The translations under genes were made by a program, and so were the position numbers. Source: CAUZWH01 sp965224275 (GTDB lineage Bacteria > Pseudomonadota > Alphaproteobacteria > SHVV01). Taken from it: DNA of 64,000 nucleotides. Positions 37,820 through 47,055 of the stretch are shown here, piece after piece. How positions within the stretch are numbered: position 1 is the first letter of the stretch; the number at the start of each line of letters is the position of its first letter. The notes below the pieces were generated by a model that was given only the letters and a program-made list of their open reading frames with translations, ran no database searches and was not told the origin of the DNA. The DNA lies in the NCBI GenBank assembly GCA_965224275.1, contig CBDCYR010000005.1, positions 62,001 to 126,000 on the forward strand. Reading direction: 5' to 3'.

Positions 37820-38372
37820 ACACCGGGGCCGCAGGCTCAAGGCGCCGCACGGTTGGCACGTTCGGCCGACCGGCGACCGCGTTCGCGAAGCGATCTTCGA
37901 TTTACTCCGGCATGGGACCACCGCACGAGATATCGCTGACATTTGCGTCGCTGACGTGTTTGCAGGTACCGGCGCGTTTGGCCTCGAGGCGTTGTCGCGA
38001 GGGGCCGCCCATGCCGTCTTCATCGACTCCAACCCGCGGGCTATTGAAACGATCCGCACCAATGCTCGGTTGATCGAGGAACAGGATCGTGCAACGGCAC
38101 TGCGGCGCGACGCTACTCGCCCCGGGGCTCCGCCGCCACCCGCAATCGGCGGTTGTCAATTGATTTTCTTCGACCCGCCCTACGACAAGGGGCTGCTTGA
38201 GCCGGCCCTATCTGCTTTTGCAGGAGCTGGTTGGTTGGCACCGGGGGCGATCGCCGTGGCCGAAGCCAGCGATCGCGAATCGATCAATCCGCCCGACCAG
38301 TTTTCGCTGTTGAAAGAACGCCGCTATGGCGACACGCGGATATTCATCTATGGGTGGGAGGGTGGGCGATAG
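37800..38372 (+). CDS. rsmD: 16S rRNA (guanine966-N2)-methyltransferase RsmD
   Basis: 190 residues from the ATG at 37800, which lies 20 bases inside rluB and gives the family start MRIGAGKHRGRRLKAP. The SAM-binding motif is VADVFAGTGAFGLEALSRGA, and the catalytic motif is LIFFDPPYDKGL (DPPY). The overlap with rluB implies co-translation. A longer in-frame extension within rluB is rejected. Confidence 0.93.
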   Translation: MRIGAGKHRGRRLKAPHGWHVRPTGDRVREAIFDLLRHGTTARDIADICVADVFAGTGAFGLEALSRGAAHAVFIDSNPRAIETIRTNARLIEEQDRATALRRDATRPGAPPPPAIGGCQLIFFDPPYDKGLLEPALSAFAGAGWLAPGAIAVAEASDRESINPPDQFSLLKERRYGDTRIFIYGWEGGR

Positions 38373-38383
38373 AAATCTGAATT

Positions 38384-38445
38384 GCTAGAGCGTTTCGGAT
38401 GGGCTCGACCCAGCCCGAGTCGATTCAGTCCTGCAATGCTCTAGC
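38384..38445. terminator. dyad between convergent rsmD and mutL
   Basis: GCTAGAGC (38384-38391) and GCTCTAGC (38438-38445) are perfect complements flanking an inner GC-rich dyad (GGGCTCGACCCAGCCCGAG). It lies between convergent genes and includes the mutL stop codon. There is no T-run, so a rho-independent terminator is not proven; it could be a repeat-family palindrome. Confidence 0.35.
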
Positions 38446-40255
38446 GGCGACCGAACAGGCGTTCGATATCGGTGAGTTGGAGCTCGATATAGGTCGGGCG
38501 GCCGTGGTTGCATTGACCGGCGTGCGGGGTGCATTCCATTTCCCGCAATAGGGCATTCATTTCGTCGACGTTGAGCACCCGCCCGGCGCGAACACTGCCG
38601 TGACAAGCCATCGTGCTGCACACAGAGTCGAGCCGATCCTTCAATGTCAGCGCGCTGCCGAGCTCGCGAATGTCGTCGGCGAGGTCGCGCACCAGTCCCT
38701 GGATATTCACCTCACCCAACAAGGCCGGTACTTCACGCACCAATACAGCACCTGGGCCAAACGCTTCAATCGCCAGACCGAGTTCGGCAAATTCGGCACT
38801 GCGTTCGATCAGGCGCACGACATCTTGCTCGTCGAGTTCAATCACTTCTGGTAGGAGCAATCCTTGGCGCGCAACCCCGCTCGCCGCCAGTGCCGCTTTG
38901 ACCCGTTCGTAGACCAATCGTTCGTGAGCTGCGTGCTGATCGACGATGATGATGCCGTTCTCGGTTTGCGACACGATATAGGTCGCATGGAGCTGGCCGC
39001 GCGCCGCTCCCAGCGGATAAGCCGTTGCAGTGCTGTCGCCGGCCTCGGTCTCGACCCGAGCGCCCGGACGATTAGTGGCCGCGAACGTCGCCTCGACCAC
39101 GCCCGGCGGCGCCTGAAAGGCAGCCGCGATCTCACGCAGATTTCCGCCGGGTGAGGACTCGGAAGGCTGGTAGGCGAGATTGGGTTGCCGCGCCCCCCCA
39201 CCATGGCGGCGCATCGCGCCAAGCGCTAGGGTGGCCCCGGTTGTCGATGCCCGGTGACCCGCTTCGGCCAAGCCATGTTTCAACGCCGATACGATGAGGC
39301 CGCGAACCGCGCCGGGATCACGAAACCGCACCTCCGCTTTGGTCGGATGAACGTTCACGTCGACCAATCGACCCGGTAACGCAATAAACAGGACAACGAC
39401 CGGGTGGCGATCTCGCGCCAGCAGATCCTGATAGGCGCCGCGAACGGCGCCGTGGAGCAGCCTGTCGCGCACCGGGCGCCCGTTGACGAACAAATACTGC
39501 ATCTGCGCGGTGCCGCGATTGAAGGTCGGGAGCCCGGCGAAACCGGTCAAACGCATTTCCTCGCGTTGCGCATCAATGACAATGGCGTTGTCGATGAAGT
39601 CGCGGCCGAGGATTTGCTGCAAGCATTCGCGCCGCGCGGACAGCAGGTCGCCTTGCGTCACCGCAACGCGGAGCGGCGTACGGGTTTCGTCGGACAATGT
39701 CAGCGCGATGCCGGGATGGGCCATGGCCAGGCGTTTGAGGATTTCCGTTATGTGGCCAAATTCGGTTCGCGCTGTTTTCAGAAACTTAAGCCGCGCCGGC
39801 GTCGCGTAGAAAAGATCTCTGACGTCGATACGGGTGCCTGGTGCGCCGGCCTTGGGCCGGACGATAGATTTTGTTCCAGCATCGACCTCGATGTGCCAGC
39901 CGCCGTCGGCGTCATGGGTGCGGCTATCGATCCTCAGGCGGCTTACCGCACCAATCGACGGCAACGCCTCGCCACGAAATCCGAGATGCGAAATAGCGAG
40001 CAGATCATCGTCGGGCAGTTTCGAGGTGGCGTGCCGTTCGACCGCGAGCGCCACCTCGTCAGCGCTCATGCCACGGCCATTGTCGCTCACCGAAATCAGA
40101 TCTCGCCCACCCTCGGTGGCGACCACGTCGATGCGCGTGGCGTCTGCATCAATCGCATTCTCGACCAGTTCCTTGACAACGCTGGCGGGGCGTTCGACTA
40201 CCTCGCCGGCGGCGATCCGGTTGATAACGGTGTCCGGAAGGAGGCGGATCGTCAC
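38441..40255 (-). CDS. mutL: DNA mismatch repair protein MutL
   Basis: 604 residues from the GTG at 40255, which gives VTIRLLPDTVINRIAAGEVV; a longer frame into pgi is not family-like. GHKL ATPase motifs are ELVENAIDADATRIDV and SDNGRGMSADEV, with TKLPDDDLL-like and GFRGEALPSIG following. The C-terminal dimerisation/endonuclease domain has DQHAAHERLVYE near 480 (metal-dependent nicking motif of MutH-less bacteria) and QCNHGRPTYIEL at the end. It starts immediately after the pgi stop. Confidence 0.95.
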   Translation of the reverse strand: MTIRLLPDTVINRIAAGEVVERPASVVKELVENAIDADATRIDVVATEGGRDLISVSDNGRGMSADEVALAVERHATSKLPDDDLLAISHLGFRGEALPSIGAVSRLRIDSRTHDADGGWHIEVDAGTKSIVRPKAGAPGTRIDVRDLFYATPARLKFLKTARTEFGHITEILKRLAMAHPGIALTLSDETRTPLRVAVTQGDLLSARRECLQQILGRDFIDNAIVIDAQREEMRLTGFAGLPTFNRGTAQMQYLFVNGRPVRDRLLHGAVRGAYQDLLARDRHPVVVLFIALPGRLVDVNVHPTKAEVRFRDPGAVRGLIVSALKHGLAEAGHRASTTGATLALGAMRRHGGGARQPNLAYQPSESSPGGNLREIAAAFQAPPGVVEATFAATNRPGARVETEAGDSTATAYPLGAARGQLHATYIVSQTENGIIIVDQHAAHERLVYERVKAALAASGVARQGLLLPEVIELDEQDVVRLIERSAEFAELGLAIEAFGPGAVLVREVPALLGEVNIQGLVRDLADDIRELGSALTLKDRLDSVCSTMACHGSVRAGRVLNVDEMNALLREMECTPHAGQCNHGRPTYIELQLTDIERLFGRR

Positions 40256-40256
40256 G

Positions 40257-41594
40257 TTAAGCCTCGGTTGCAGCCAATTGCTCAAGATAGGCGCGGGCCA
40301 GCACTTTGCCGTCATCGACCGCGGGTTGGTCAAACGGATCGACGCCAAGAAGATCAGCGGCCAGCACCGTCTCCAGCATGAAATGCATGAACAAGGCGCC
40401 CAGCGTCCGCTCGTCGAGCTCGTCAAAATCGATCAGACGCGTCGGGCGACCGCGCTTTATGAGAGTCTCAGCGGTGGCCCGGTATGATGCTTCAACCACC
40501 TCGGCGATGGTACGCCCTTCGAGATAGTCGATCTTATCGATCGCGAGGCCGTTACGTCGTATCGTTGCGCCGCTGCCAAGGCTGCGGCAGCCGAGCAGCG
40601 TAAACAATTTGTCGTTGGGACCATCGAGGAATAGCTGCAACAGGCTGTGCTGATCGACCGGACCGCTGGCCCGCAGCGGCGTTAACCCGACCCCGCCCTT
40701 GCCCAGACTCTCGGCCCACAACTGCGAATACCACCGCGAAAATTGCACCAACCGATTGCTATAGGGCATGAAAACATTGATATCGACGCCGTGATGTCGA
40801 TGCATACCGACGGCGAGCGCGGCGCCGAGCGCAGGTGCCGATTGGCGCGCCTCGGTGGCCGCAAGCGACGCGTTTAAGACCGCGTTCGCACCGTCGCGAA
40901 CTTTCCCGGCATCCAGTCCGAGAAAGAGCGTGGGGAGCATCCCGACCAGCGAAAGGACCGAATAACGCCCACCGATATCGGGGTCGTGATCGAGGGTTTC
41001 GAAGCCATAGCGTTGGGCGACCTGTCGCAGCGGGCTGTCCCCGGGTTCGCTAACGACAAGAATGTGCTGCGCCAGGCCAGCGTCATCGACGGCGTCGCGC
41101 AGGGCTTCGATGCAAACCAGGATCTGCGCCATGACCTCCATCGTCGAACCCGACTTGGAGATGGCAAAAAACCCGGTCCGCGTCAGATCGAGGCTCGCGA
41201 GGAGCGCGGCAAAGGTGTGCGCATCGAGATTGTCCAAGAAATGCACCCGGCGCGACGCGCGATAGGGATCAAGCAGCGTCGAGATGGCGGTCGCACCCAA
41301 GTTTGAACCCCCCGTGGCAACGACCACCAGATCATCAAATTGTTGGGCAAAACGCTCGGCGACAACGGACAAATCGGCGAGGTCGCTGGTCTCGACCGCC
41401 TCGGCGATTCCGCGGTAGCGCCCCTCGGCGAGACCGGATTTGAACCGGTCCAGCGCTGTCGATGCCTCTTCGCAAACCGCGTCCAGCTGCGACGGTTGCA
41501 GTGGTGATGTCCTGAGCCCGGCGTCACCGACCTTGGTCGACAAACAACTGGTGATGTCCTGTTCGTAGGGGAACGAAGCGGTGGCGGCGGTCAT
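40257..41594 (-). CDS. pgi: glucose-6-phosphate isomerase
   Basis: 445 residues from the ATG at 41594; the longer frame up to 41696 adds non-conserved residues. It has the shorter bacterial form of PGI: VVATGGSNLGATAISTLLDP near 85, FFAISKSGSTMEVMAQIL near 135 (sugar-phosphate loop), GVDINVFMPYSNRLVQFSRW near 275, and SLGKGGVGLTPLRASGPVDQ carrying the catalytic region. It interconverts glucose-6-phosphate and fructose-6-phosphate. The stop is one base from the mutL start codon. Confidence 0.92.
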   Translation of the reverse strand: MTAATASFPYEQDITSCLSTKVGDAGLRTSPLQPSQLDAVCEEASTALDRFKSGLAEGRYRGIAEAVETSDLADLSVVAERFAQQFDDLVVVATGGSNLGATAISTLLDPYRASRRVHFLDNLDAHTFAALLASLDLTRTGFFAISKSGSTMEVMAQILVCIEALRDAVDDAGLAQHILVVSEPGDSPLRQVAQRYGFETLDHDPDIGGRYSVLSLVGMLPTLFLGLDAGKVRDGANAVLNASLAATEARQSAPALGAALAVGMHRHHGVDINVFMPYSNRLVQFSRWYSQLWAESLGKGGVGLTPLRASGPVDQHSLLQLFLDGPNDKLFTLLGCRSLGSGATIRRNGLAIDKIDYLEGRTIAEVVEASYRATAETLIKRGRPTRLIDFDELDERTLGALFMHFMLETVLAADLLGVDPFDQPAVDDGKVLARAYLEQLAATEA

Positions 41595-41737
41595 GAGCGT
41601 GTGCAACGAGAAATTAACACCCCGCCGACCCGGGTGCCAGAAACAGATATTCTCGCGACCGCATTTCTCGCGTCGACCCGCATGACTTGGGAACAAGGCC
41701 CGCGCGAAAACCTTGCTAAAAGCCCCGGGTCGATAGC

Positions 41738-42691
41738 CTAGTTGTGGAGTCTCGTGAGGTTATTGACATCCAAGCCTGATCGGCTGATGGGTTGATTTCC
41801 ATTTATCCCGGCATGAGGTCTGTGCCAATTGTAGTGGTGTAGCCAGATAGGGAGCTCACGTGCTCTGTGCTGTGAGCTTTCATAGGCTTGAGCGTAGGCC
41901 CATTCGCGCAGAGAAGATTGGATAAAGCGCTCGGCCTTGCCGTTGGTTTTGGGTGTATAGGGTTTGGTGCGGATGTGTTTGAGCCCGAGGTTTTTGCAGG
42001 CGTCTGTGAAGGCCAATGACCTGTAGCACGATCCATTGTCGGTCATGACCCGTTCGACGGTGATATTGAAGCGCCGGTACCAAGCGAGGGCGGCCATCAA
42101 GAAGGCGACGGCGCTGTCTTTTTTCTCGTTTGGCATGATGTCTGCGAAGCCGAGGCGGGAGTGGTCGTCGATGCAGACGTGGACGTATTCCCAGCCCCTG
42201 TTGGGTCCGGTTCTTGGGCCGGTTCGATCACCGGTTATGCGGTGCCCGACCTGGTTGAAGCGGCCGAGTTTTTTGATATCGATGTGGATCATCTCGCCGG
42301 GCTTGGCGCGTTCGTAGCGGCGTACCGGTTGGGCGGGGTCGAGGTCGCGCCAGCGGTTGAGGTGGTGTCGGGTCAGGATCCGTCCCACCGTGGCTTTGGA
42401 AACACCAACTTCGGCGGCGATGCGGTGATAGATGCGCCGTTGCTTGCGCAGGGCAATCACCTTCGCCTCAAGCTCACCAGGTGTTCTATGCGGGCTGGTC
42501 ATTGGCCTTGAGGAGCGGTCGACAAGCCCGCCAAAGCCTTCCGCGCGATAGCGCCGCCACCATTTGTAGACCGTACTGGTACTGGTGCCCATTGCTGTCG
42601 CCACGTCCAACGGGTGTTCGCCGCGTTCCAGTCGAGAGATTAATATCTCTCGACCCTTCGGGGTCAGGCGGGCATTCTTATGGATGTTCAT
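41738..42691 (-). CDS. IS481-family transposase
   Basis: 317 residues. An N-terminal helix-turn-helix (GTSTSTVYKWWRRYRAEGFG) is followed by a second DNA-binding segment and an rve integrase core with D138 in MIHIDIKKLG, D218 in VMTDNGS and E254 in KTNGKAERF. The triad is intact. The reading frame runs off the left end of the element and is stopped by TAG belonging to the duplicated target CCTAGT, so the insertion site itself supplies the stop codon. Confidence 0.95.
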   Translation of the reverse strand: MNIHKNARLTPKGREILISRLERGEHPLDVATAMGTSTSTVYKWWRRYRAEGFGGLVDRSSRPMTSPHRTPGELEAKVIALRKQRRIYHRIAAEVGVSKATVGRILTRHHLNRWRDLDPAQPVRRYERAKPGEMIHIDIKKLGRFNQVGHRITGDRTGPRTGPNRGWEYVHVCIDDHSRLGFADIMPNEKKDSAVAFLMAALAWYRRFNITVERVMTDNGSCYRSLAFTDACKNLGLKHIRTKPYTPKTNGKAERFIQSSLREWAYAQAYESSQHRARELPIWLHHYNWHRPHAGINGNQPISRSGLDVNNLTRLHN

Positions 42692-42777
42692 TCGGTCCTC
42701 CGGCGATCAGCTTCTGTTCTTTTCAAACATCAGCTTCTCAAAGCGGGGCCGAATGAACAACCTACTGAGACACCACA
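41743..42777 (-). mobile_element. IS481-family insertion sequence
   Basis: A 1035-base element with ends TGTGGAGTCTCGTGAGGTT (left) and the complement of TGTGGTGTCTCAGTAGGTT (right), flanked by the 6-base direct repeat CCTAGT (41737-41742 and 42778-42783). IS481 of Bordetella is known to target NCTAGN with a 6-base duplication, which fits exactly. The target CTAG is the outer edge of the second MITE copy, so the insertions are nested and the MITE is older. Confidence 0.93.
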
Positions 42778-42778
42778 C

Positions 42779-43070
42779 CTAGTGGATGAAATCCAACATA
42801 TGGTACCCATACGACAGCTTGCCGAGTTCGCCGGCTAGGCGCGCGAAGCGTGGCGATGCCCCATGGGACCGTTGGGCATCGGAAGCTTGCGTAACGCGGC
42901 CGGTGAGCTCGGCAAGCCGCCCTATGGGTCGCCTATCCCCGCCCCCCAGTGCGTCGAGACCCCTCGACGATGCCCAACGGTCCCTTGGGGCATCGCCTGC
43001 GGGCTTCCTCCTGCCGAGCTACCGGGATACGCGATCGTATGGCTACCATATGTTGGATTCCATCCACTAG
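42779..43070. repeat. MITE-like palindromic element, copy 2
   Basis: A 292-base relative of the element at 4543-4835, with the same CTAG-bounded terminal repeats. The internal 28-base inverted segments are at 42854-42881 and 42968-42995 and pair with one mismatch. The two copies differ at scattered bases, so they are older than the IS5 copies. The right CTAG contains the stop codon of the M16 gene; the left CTAG is the target of the IS481 element. Confidence 0.85.
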
Positions 43071-44457
43071 CTGCCGTCGTCCTCGACCAGCCCTTCCGGA
43101 CTACCCACCACGACAATGATCAGATCGTCCTGGCGCATGTAGCGGCGCGCGACTTTGCGCACATCTTCGACAGTAACCGCGTTGATCAGGCCGGCGCGCT
43201 TTTCGATGTAGTCGACGCCCAGGCCCTGAAGTTGCATGGCAACGATAATACCAGCGATCTTGCTGTTGCTGTCGAGACGCAGTGGAAAGGACCCATTGAG
43301 GAACGTTTTGGCATCCACCAGTTCTTTCTCGCTAATGCCGTCCTCGGCCATGCGCGCGATTTCGCTTTTATAGAGCCTGACGGATTCGGCGACCCGGGCG
43401 TTGGCGGTGCCGAGCCCACCCAGGACGAGACCAGCGTGGCGGTACGGGTTGAGATAGCTGTAGACGGAATACGCCAAACCCCTCTTTTCGCGTACTTCCT
43501 GGTAGAGCCGCGAGGTGATGTGTGCGAACCACCACCGCCGAGGACGTAGTTCATAAGATAGGTGGTGTACCAATCCGGATGATCTCGTTTGGGACCATTC
43601 ATCCCAACGATGACCACGCTCTGAGGGATGTCACGTTTGATGATCGTTAGTGATCCGGGCGTCGGCAACGCAACTTCCGGGAGCGTCCACGGACTCGCCG
43701 TGGCCGGCAATCCACCTAAGGTCCGGTCGATCAGTTGCGCAATTTCGTCTTCGGCAACATCGCCGACGACGCCGATCACCAGATTGTCCTTGGCAAAACG
43801 CGATCGCACGAACGACTTGAGATCATCAGATGTGATGCCAGCGACCGTCTCGGAATATCCACGGCTCGATCGGCCGTATGGGTGCTCGGGAAACGCCTTG
43901 TTAAACCATGAGCGCCCGGCAATGTCGTCGGGATCCTTTTTGCGACGCTTGAGGTCGGCCAGCAGCGAACGGCGGATACGCTCGACCGGTTCAGCGTCAA
44001 AACGGGGTTGGGTCAGAGCCGAGGCAAGCAGTTCGAAAGCTTCCACCCGGTTGCGCGTCAAGGTGCGAAGCGTGGCCCGAAACGTGTCTTTATGGGCATT
44101 GAATCTAAGCCCAATCGCGAGTTCTTCGAGTTTGGTTTGAAACGCGAGCGAGTCGAGTTCGCCGGCGCCTTCGTCAAGCGTGGCCGACACAATGTGGGCC
44201 AAACCCTCTTTGCCTGCGGGATCCAGCCCAGCACCGCCACGAAATGCGATCTCCAGTGCAATGATGGGGATCGACGGCTCGCGCACCATCCACACCGTGA
44301 AACCGCCGGGTGTTTCGATCTCGGATATCTTGGTCGCGGCGATCGTCGGCACCGATCCGGCAATCATGGCGACCAGCAACATGGTCCCAAACAGCGTGGC
44401 GACGGCAAACCAACGCCGGCGCACGATCAAGTCTCGATTAAGGTCGCGCCAATTCAT
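43067..44457 (-). pseudogene. M16 peptidase-like, non-catalytic subunit, frameshifted
   Basis: From the ATG at 44457 there is a hydrophobic N-terminal signal/anchor (VATLFGTMLLVAMIAGSVPT) and an M16 domain in which the HxxEH zinc motif is replaced by GLAHIVSATLDEGAG. It is therefore the inactive partner of the adjacent M16 protease. At 43520-43525 the run TGTGTG is two bases too long. As read, the frame departs at NYVLGGGGSHTSP and stops at 43186. Removing two bases restores ITSRLYQEVREKRGLAYSVY and runs to a TAG at 43067-43069, the latter within the CTAG edge of the MITE. The restored protein is about 463 residues. Confidence 0.88.
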
Positions 44458-45848
44458 GAGGCTGGCTCCGGATGCAGTCGCCCAGTCACCGAACGCCGGA
44501 GATCGAATACGTAAGCGGCGGCGCGGCGAACATCTTCGGCCGTTACTTTCTCGATCCTCTCGGGAAATGTTTTGACATGCTCGACCGTTCGCCCCGTCGT
44601 CAAGGCGCGGCCATAAATACGGGCTGCGCTACGCACGTTGTCGCGTGCGTAAATCGTCGACGCGATGAAGCCGGTCTTGGCTCGGGCAAGCGCTTCTTCG
44701 CTGACACCGTTTTCGATGACGTCTGCGATGACCTTGTCCACTCCGGCCTCGACCTCGTCGAGCGTGTGTGTCTCCGATGGCGACGCGTAGACGTAGAAGC
44801 GCGATAGGTCGAGGCCACTGGCGGAGTAGAACGATCCGCTGCTGGCAGCGATTTTCTGCTCGACGACGAGCGACCGATAGAGACGGCTGGTTGACCCGCC
44901 GCCGAGAATCTCGGAGAGCAGGACCAGCGGCAGCGCGTGCTCGGTTTTGCCCGACGATGTGCTCGGCGCGAGGTAGGTCCGCCTGAAGCTGGGTCGCGCG
45001 ATACGCTCATTGCTGAAATCAAGCCGCCGTGCAGCAATCTGTGGTGGCTCCTTGGGGCGGACGCGCACCGGCACGTCGACGCGGGCGATGCCCCCGTAAT
45101 ATTTCTCGGCGAGGCGGCGGACGTTATCAGGTGTGACGTCGCCGGCGACCGTTAGTATCGCGTTGTTGGGGCCATAATGGGCGTCGTAAAAGGCCCGCAC
45201 GCTTTTGACCGTAAGCGCACGGATTTCGTGCTCCCAGCCGATAACAGGCGTGCCATACGGATGGTTGAGATATTGCGCCGCTGAAAGCTGCTCGGCAAAT
45301 TGGGCTGCGGGATCGTTATCGGTTCGCGAGCGGCGCTCTTCGAGCACGACCTGCCGCTCAGCCTCGAACGATTCTTCGTCGAGCACCAGATTGCGCATCC
45401 TATCGGCTTCGAGCCGCATGACGATTTCTAGGCGATCGCTGGCGACGGTTTGGTAATAGCCGGTGAAATCGAACGAGGTGAAAGCGTTCTCACGGCCACC
45501 ATTGCGCGCGACCACTTTGGAGAACTCTCCCGACGCGATGGTTGTGGTTGCTTTGAACATCAGGTGTTCAAGGAAATGGGCAATCCCCGACTCGCCCGGA
45601 GGTTCGTCCGCGGCGCCGGCCTTGTACCAGATCATGTGCGTCACGACAGGCGCGCGGTGGTCGGAAATCACGACCACTTCCATGCCGTTGGCAAGTTCGA
45701 AATGCTCGGCGTCATAAAGTCCTGCCGCATGGCCGGGCACGAACGCCAAGGTCGTGACGACGGCCGCGGCAAAGCCGACGAACAATTGCTGCAGGTTGTG
45801 CCTGATCGTTTGATGCGCCACGCGCTCGACTCCGTGAAGCCCCGACAA
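44454..45848 (-). CDS. M16-family zinc metallopeptidase
   Basis: 464 residues with an N-terminal signal peptide ending near GHAAGLYDAEHF. The inverted zinc motif is GIAHFLEHLMFKATTT (HxxEH) with the downstream Glu in GRENAFTSFDFTGYYQTV. The protein is a periplasmic M16B peptidase of the PqqL-like group. It overlaps the inactive subunit by four bases (ATGA); together they would form the usual active/inactive heterodimer. Confidence 0.92.
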   Translation of the reverse strand: MSGLHGVERVAHQTIRHNLQQLFVGFAAAVVTTLAFVPGHAAGLYDAEHFELANGMEVVVISDHRAPVVTHMIWYKAGAADEPPGESGIAHFLEHLMFKATTTIASGEFSKVVARNGGRENAFTSFDFTGYYQTVASDRLEIVMRLEADRMRNLVLDEESFEAERQVVLEERRSRTDNDPAAQFAEQLSAAQYLNHPYGTPVIGWEHEIRALTVKSVRAFYDAHYGPNNAILTVAGDVTPDNVRRLAEKYYGGIARVDVPVRVRPKEPPQIAARRLDFSNERIARPSFRRTYLAPSTSSGKTEHALPLVLLSEILGGGSTSRLYRSLVVEQKIAASSGSFYSASGLDLSRFYVYASPSETHTLDEVEAGVDKVIADVIENGVSEEALARAKTGFIASTIYARDNVRSAARIYGRALTTGRTVEHVKTFPERIEKVTAEDVRRAAAYVFDLRRSVTGRLHPEPAS

Positions 45849-45933
45849 ATTACTCGCTAGCTAGATTTGGCGTGTTATCGCCGCGGCGCAACCCACGAGA
45901 TCGTGAGATTTCGCCTCGGAATAGTTTCGCCGC

Positions 45934-46509
45934 CTAGAAAATACCTTCAAGAATCGCGCGCTTGCGACGTTGAATGACCGGCGTTTGGCCCGAGGTTGGC
46001 GATTTTCCAGTAGCCGCCGCCTGGCGAAGTCGCTCCGCCTCCTTCTTGGCATCGACCATCTGACTCGGCGGCTGCTCTTCTTGCCAAAAGATCAGACGTT
46101 CGGTGAACGAACGGTCCTTTTCCTCCAGCAACGTCGTTTCGCGCAATATCACCCGTCGAATCCCCGGATTGGCATTCTCGGCACCGGCCCGCGTGAGCAG
46201 AGCCTGCTCGCCGACCGACTTGGCTGGAGGAGGCGCCGGGATAGGGCTCGACCCGCTTGACGATTGCCCGAACAACGCTTGTTTGGCCTGGCCGACGGTC
46301 TCGGTCTTAACGTCTTCCAGACCAGCGGTCGACGGTGGGCGCAACGAGAAATTGGGGGGAATAACCAATGGTGGCTTCCGTATCACCGTGAATTCGTCAG
46401 GCGGGCGTTTGCCAAATCCCAACGAATCACGAACCCCTGAACAGGCGCTCGCACTCAACACCAATGCACCAGCCAACGACATCGTGGCTATTGTTCGCCA
46501 GTCTATCAT
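45934..46509 (-). CDS. DUF3035 lipoprotein (BamF-like)
   Basis: 191 residues with a lipoprotein signal ending LVLSASAC (Cys 23). DEFTVIRKPPLVIPPNFSLR followed by PPS is the DUF3035 core. In Caulobacter a DUF3035 lipoprotein (BamF) is part of the outer-membrane beta-barrel assembly complex, so an outer-membrane role is likely. It lies between the M16 pair and lspA on the same strand, the usual alphaproteobacterial setting. Confidence 0.82.
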   Translation of the reverse strand: MIDWRTIATMSLAGALVLSASACSGVRDSLGFGKRPPDEFTVIRKPPLVIPPNFSLRPPSTAGLEDVKTETVGQAKQALFGQSSSGSSPIPAPPPAKSVGEQALLTRAGAENANPGIRRVILRETTLLEEKDRSFTERLIFWQEEQPPSQMVDAKKEAERLRQAAATGKSPTSGQTPVIQRRKRAILEGIF

Positions 46510-46569
46510 CTTCGGGTTCCTTATCGATCTTCGGGGCGGTGCCGAATCGCTTAGCCAATCGCTTAGACG

Positions 46570-47055
46570 CTACTCCGCCGCATCATTTTTAGGACGTTCG
46601 TCCTTTGTAAACAAGCTGCTGTAAAGCAACGCCGCGACGCCGAGGACGATCGATGCATCCGCCACGTTGAACGCCGGCCAATGATAAGCGCCAAGATGAA
46701 AATCGAGAAAATCAACCACGCCGCCGTAGCGCAACCGATCGACGACATTGCCGATCGCGCCGCCGATTACCAGACCGATGCCGATCGCCAATAGGGGTTG
46801 CGCCGCGCGCACCAACCAAACGATCAAAACGGCAACGATAATCGCGGCAATGCCGGTAAACAGCCACGGACCCCACGCCGCTTCGATCGGCACCAACCCA
46901 AAGCTGACACCCCGATTCATCACCAGCACGATGTTAAAGAACGGCGTCGCCTCGATGCTGGACGTCCGCTCGGAAAAAAAATCGAGAATCCACCACTTCG
47001 TCACCTGATCAACAACGATGACCAGGGTCGCCAGGATTGCGCCATATGCGCGCAT
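46570..47055 (-). CDS. lspA: lipoprotein signal peptidase LspA
   Basis: 161 residues from the ATG at 47055, which overlaps the ileS stop by one base; the upstream extension lies within ileS and is not used. Four membrane helices are evident. The catalytic aspartates are in GGAIGNVVDRLRYGGVVDFL and FNVADASIVLG. VVDQVTKWW and NRGVSFGL are conserved. It cleaves prolipoprotein signals such as those of the neighbouring DUF3035 protein. Confidence 0.95.
   Translation of the reverse strand: MRAYGAILATLVIVVDQVTKWWILDFFSERTSSIEATPFFNIVLVMNRGVSFGLVPIEAAWGPWLFTGIAAIIVAVLIVWLVRAAQPLLAIGIGLVIGGAIGNVVDRLRYGGVVDFLDFHLGAYHWPAFNVADASIVLGVAALLYSSLFTKDERPKNDAAE

Noticed and set aside
38384..38445. Possible REP-family repeat instead of terminator
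   Set aside because: Only one copy was seen in the window, so I cannot support a repeat family; left as a low-confidence dyad.
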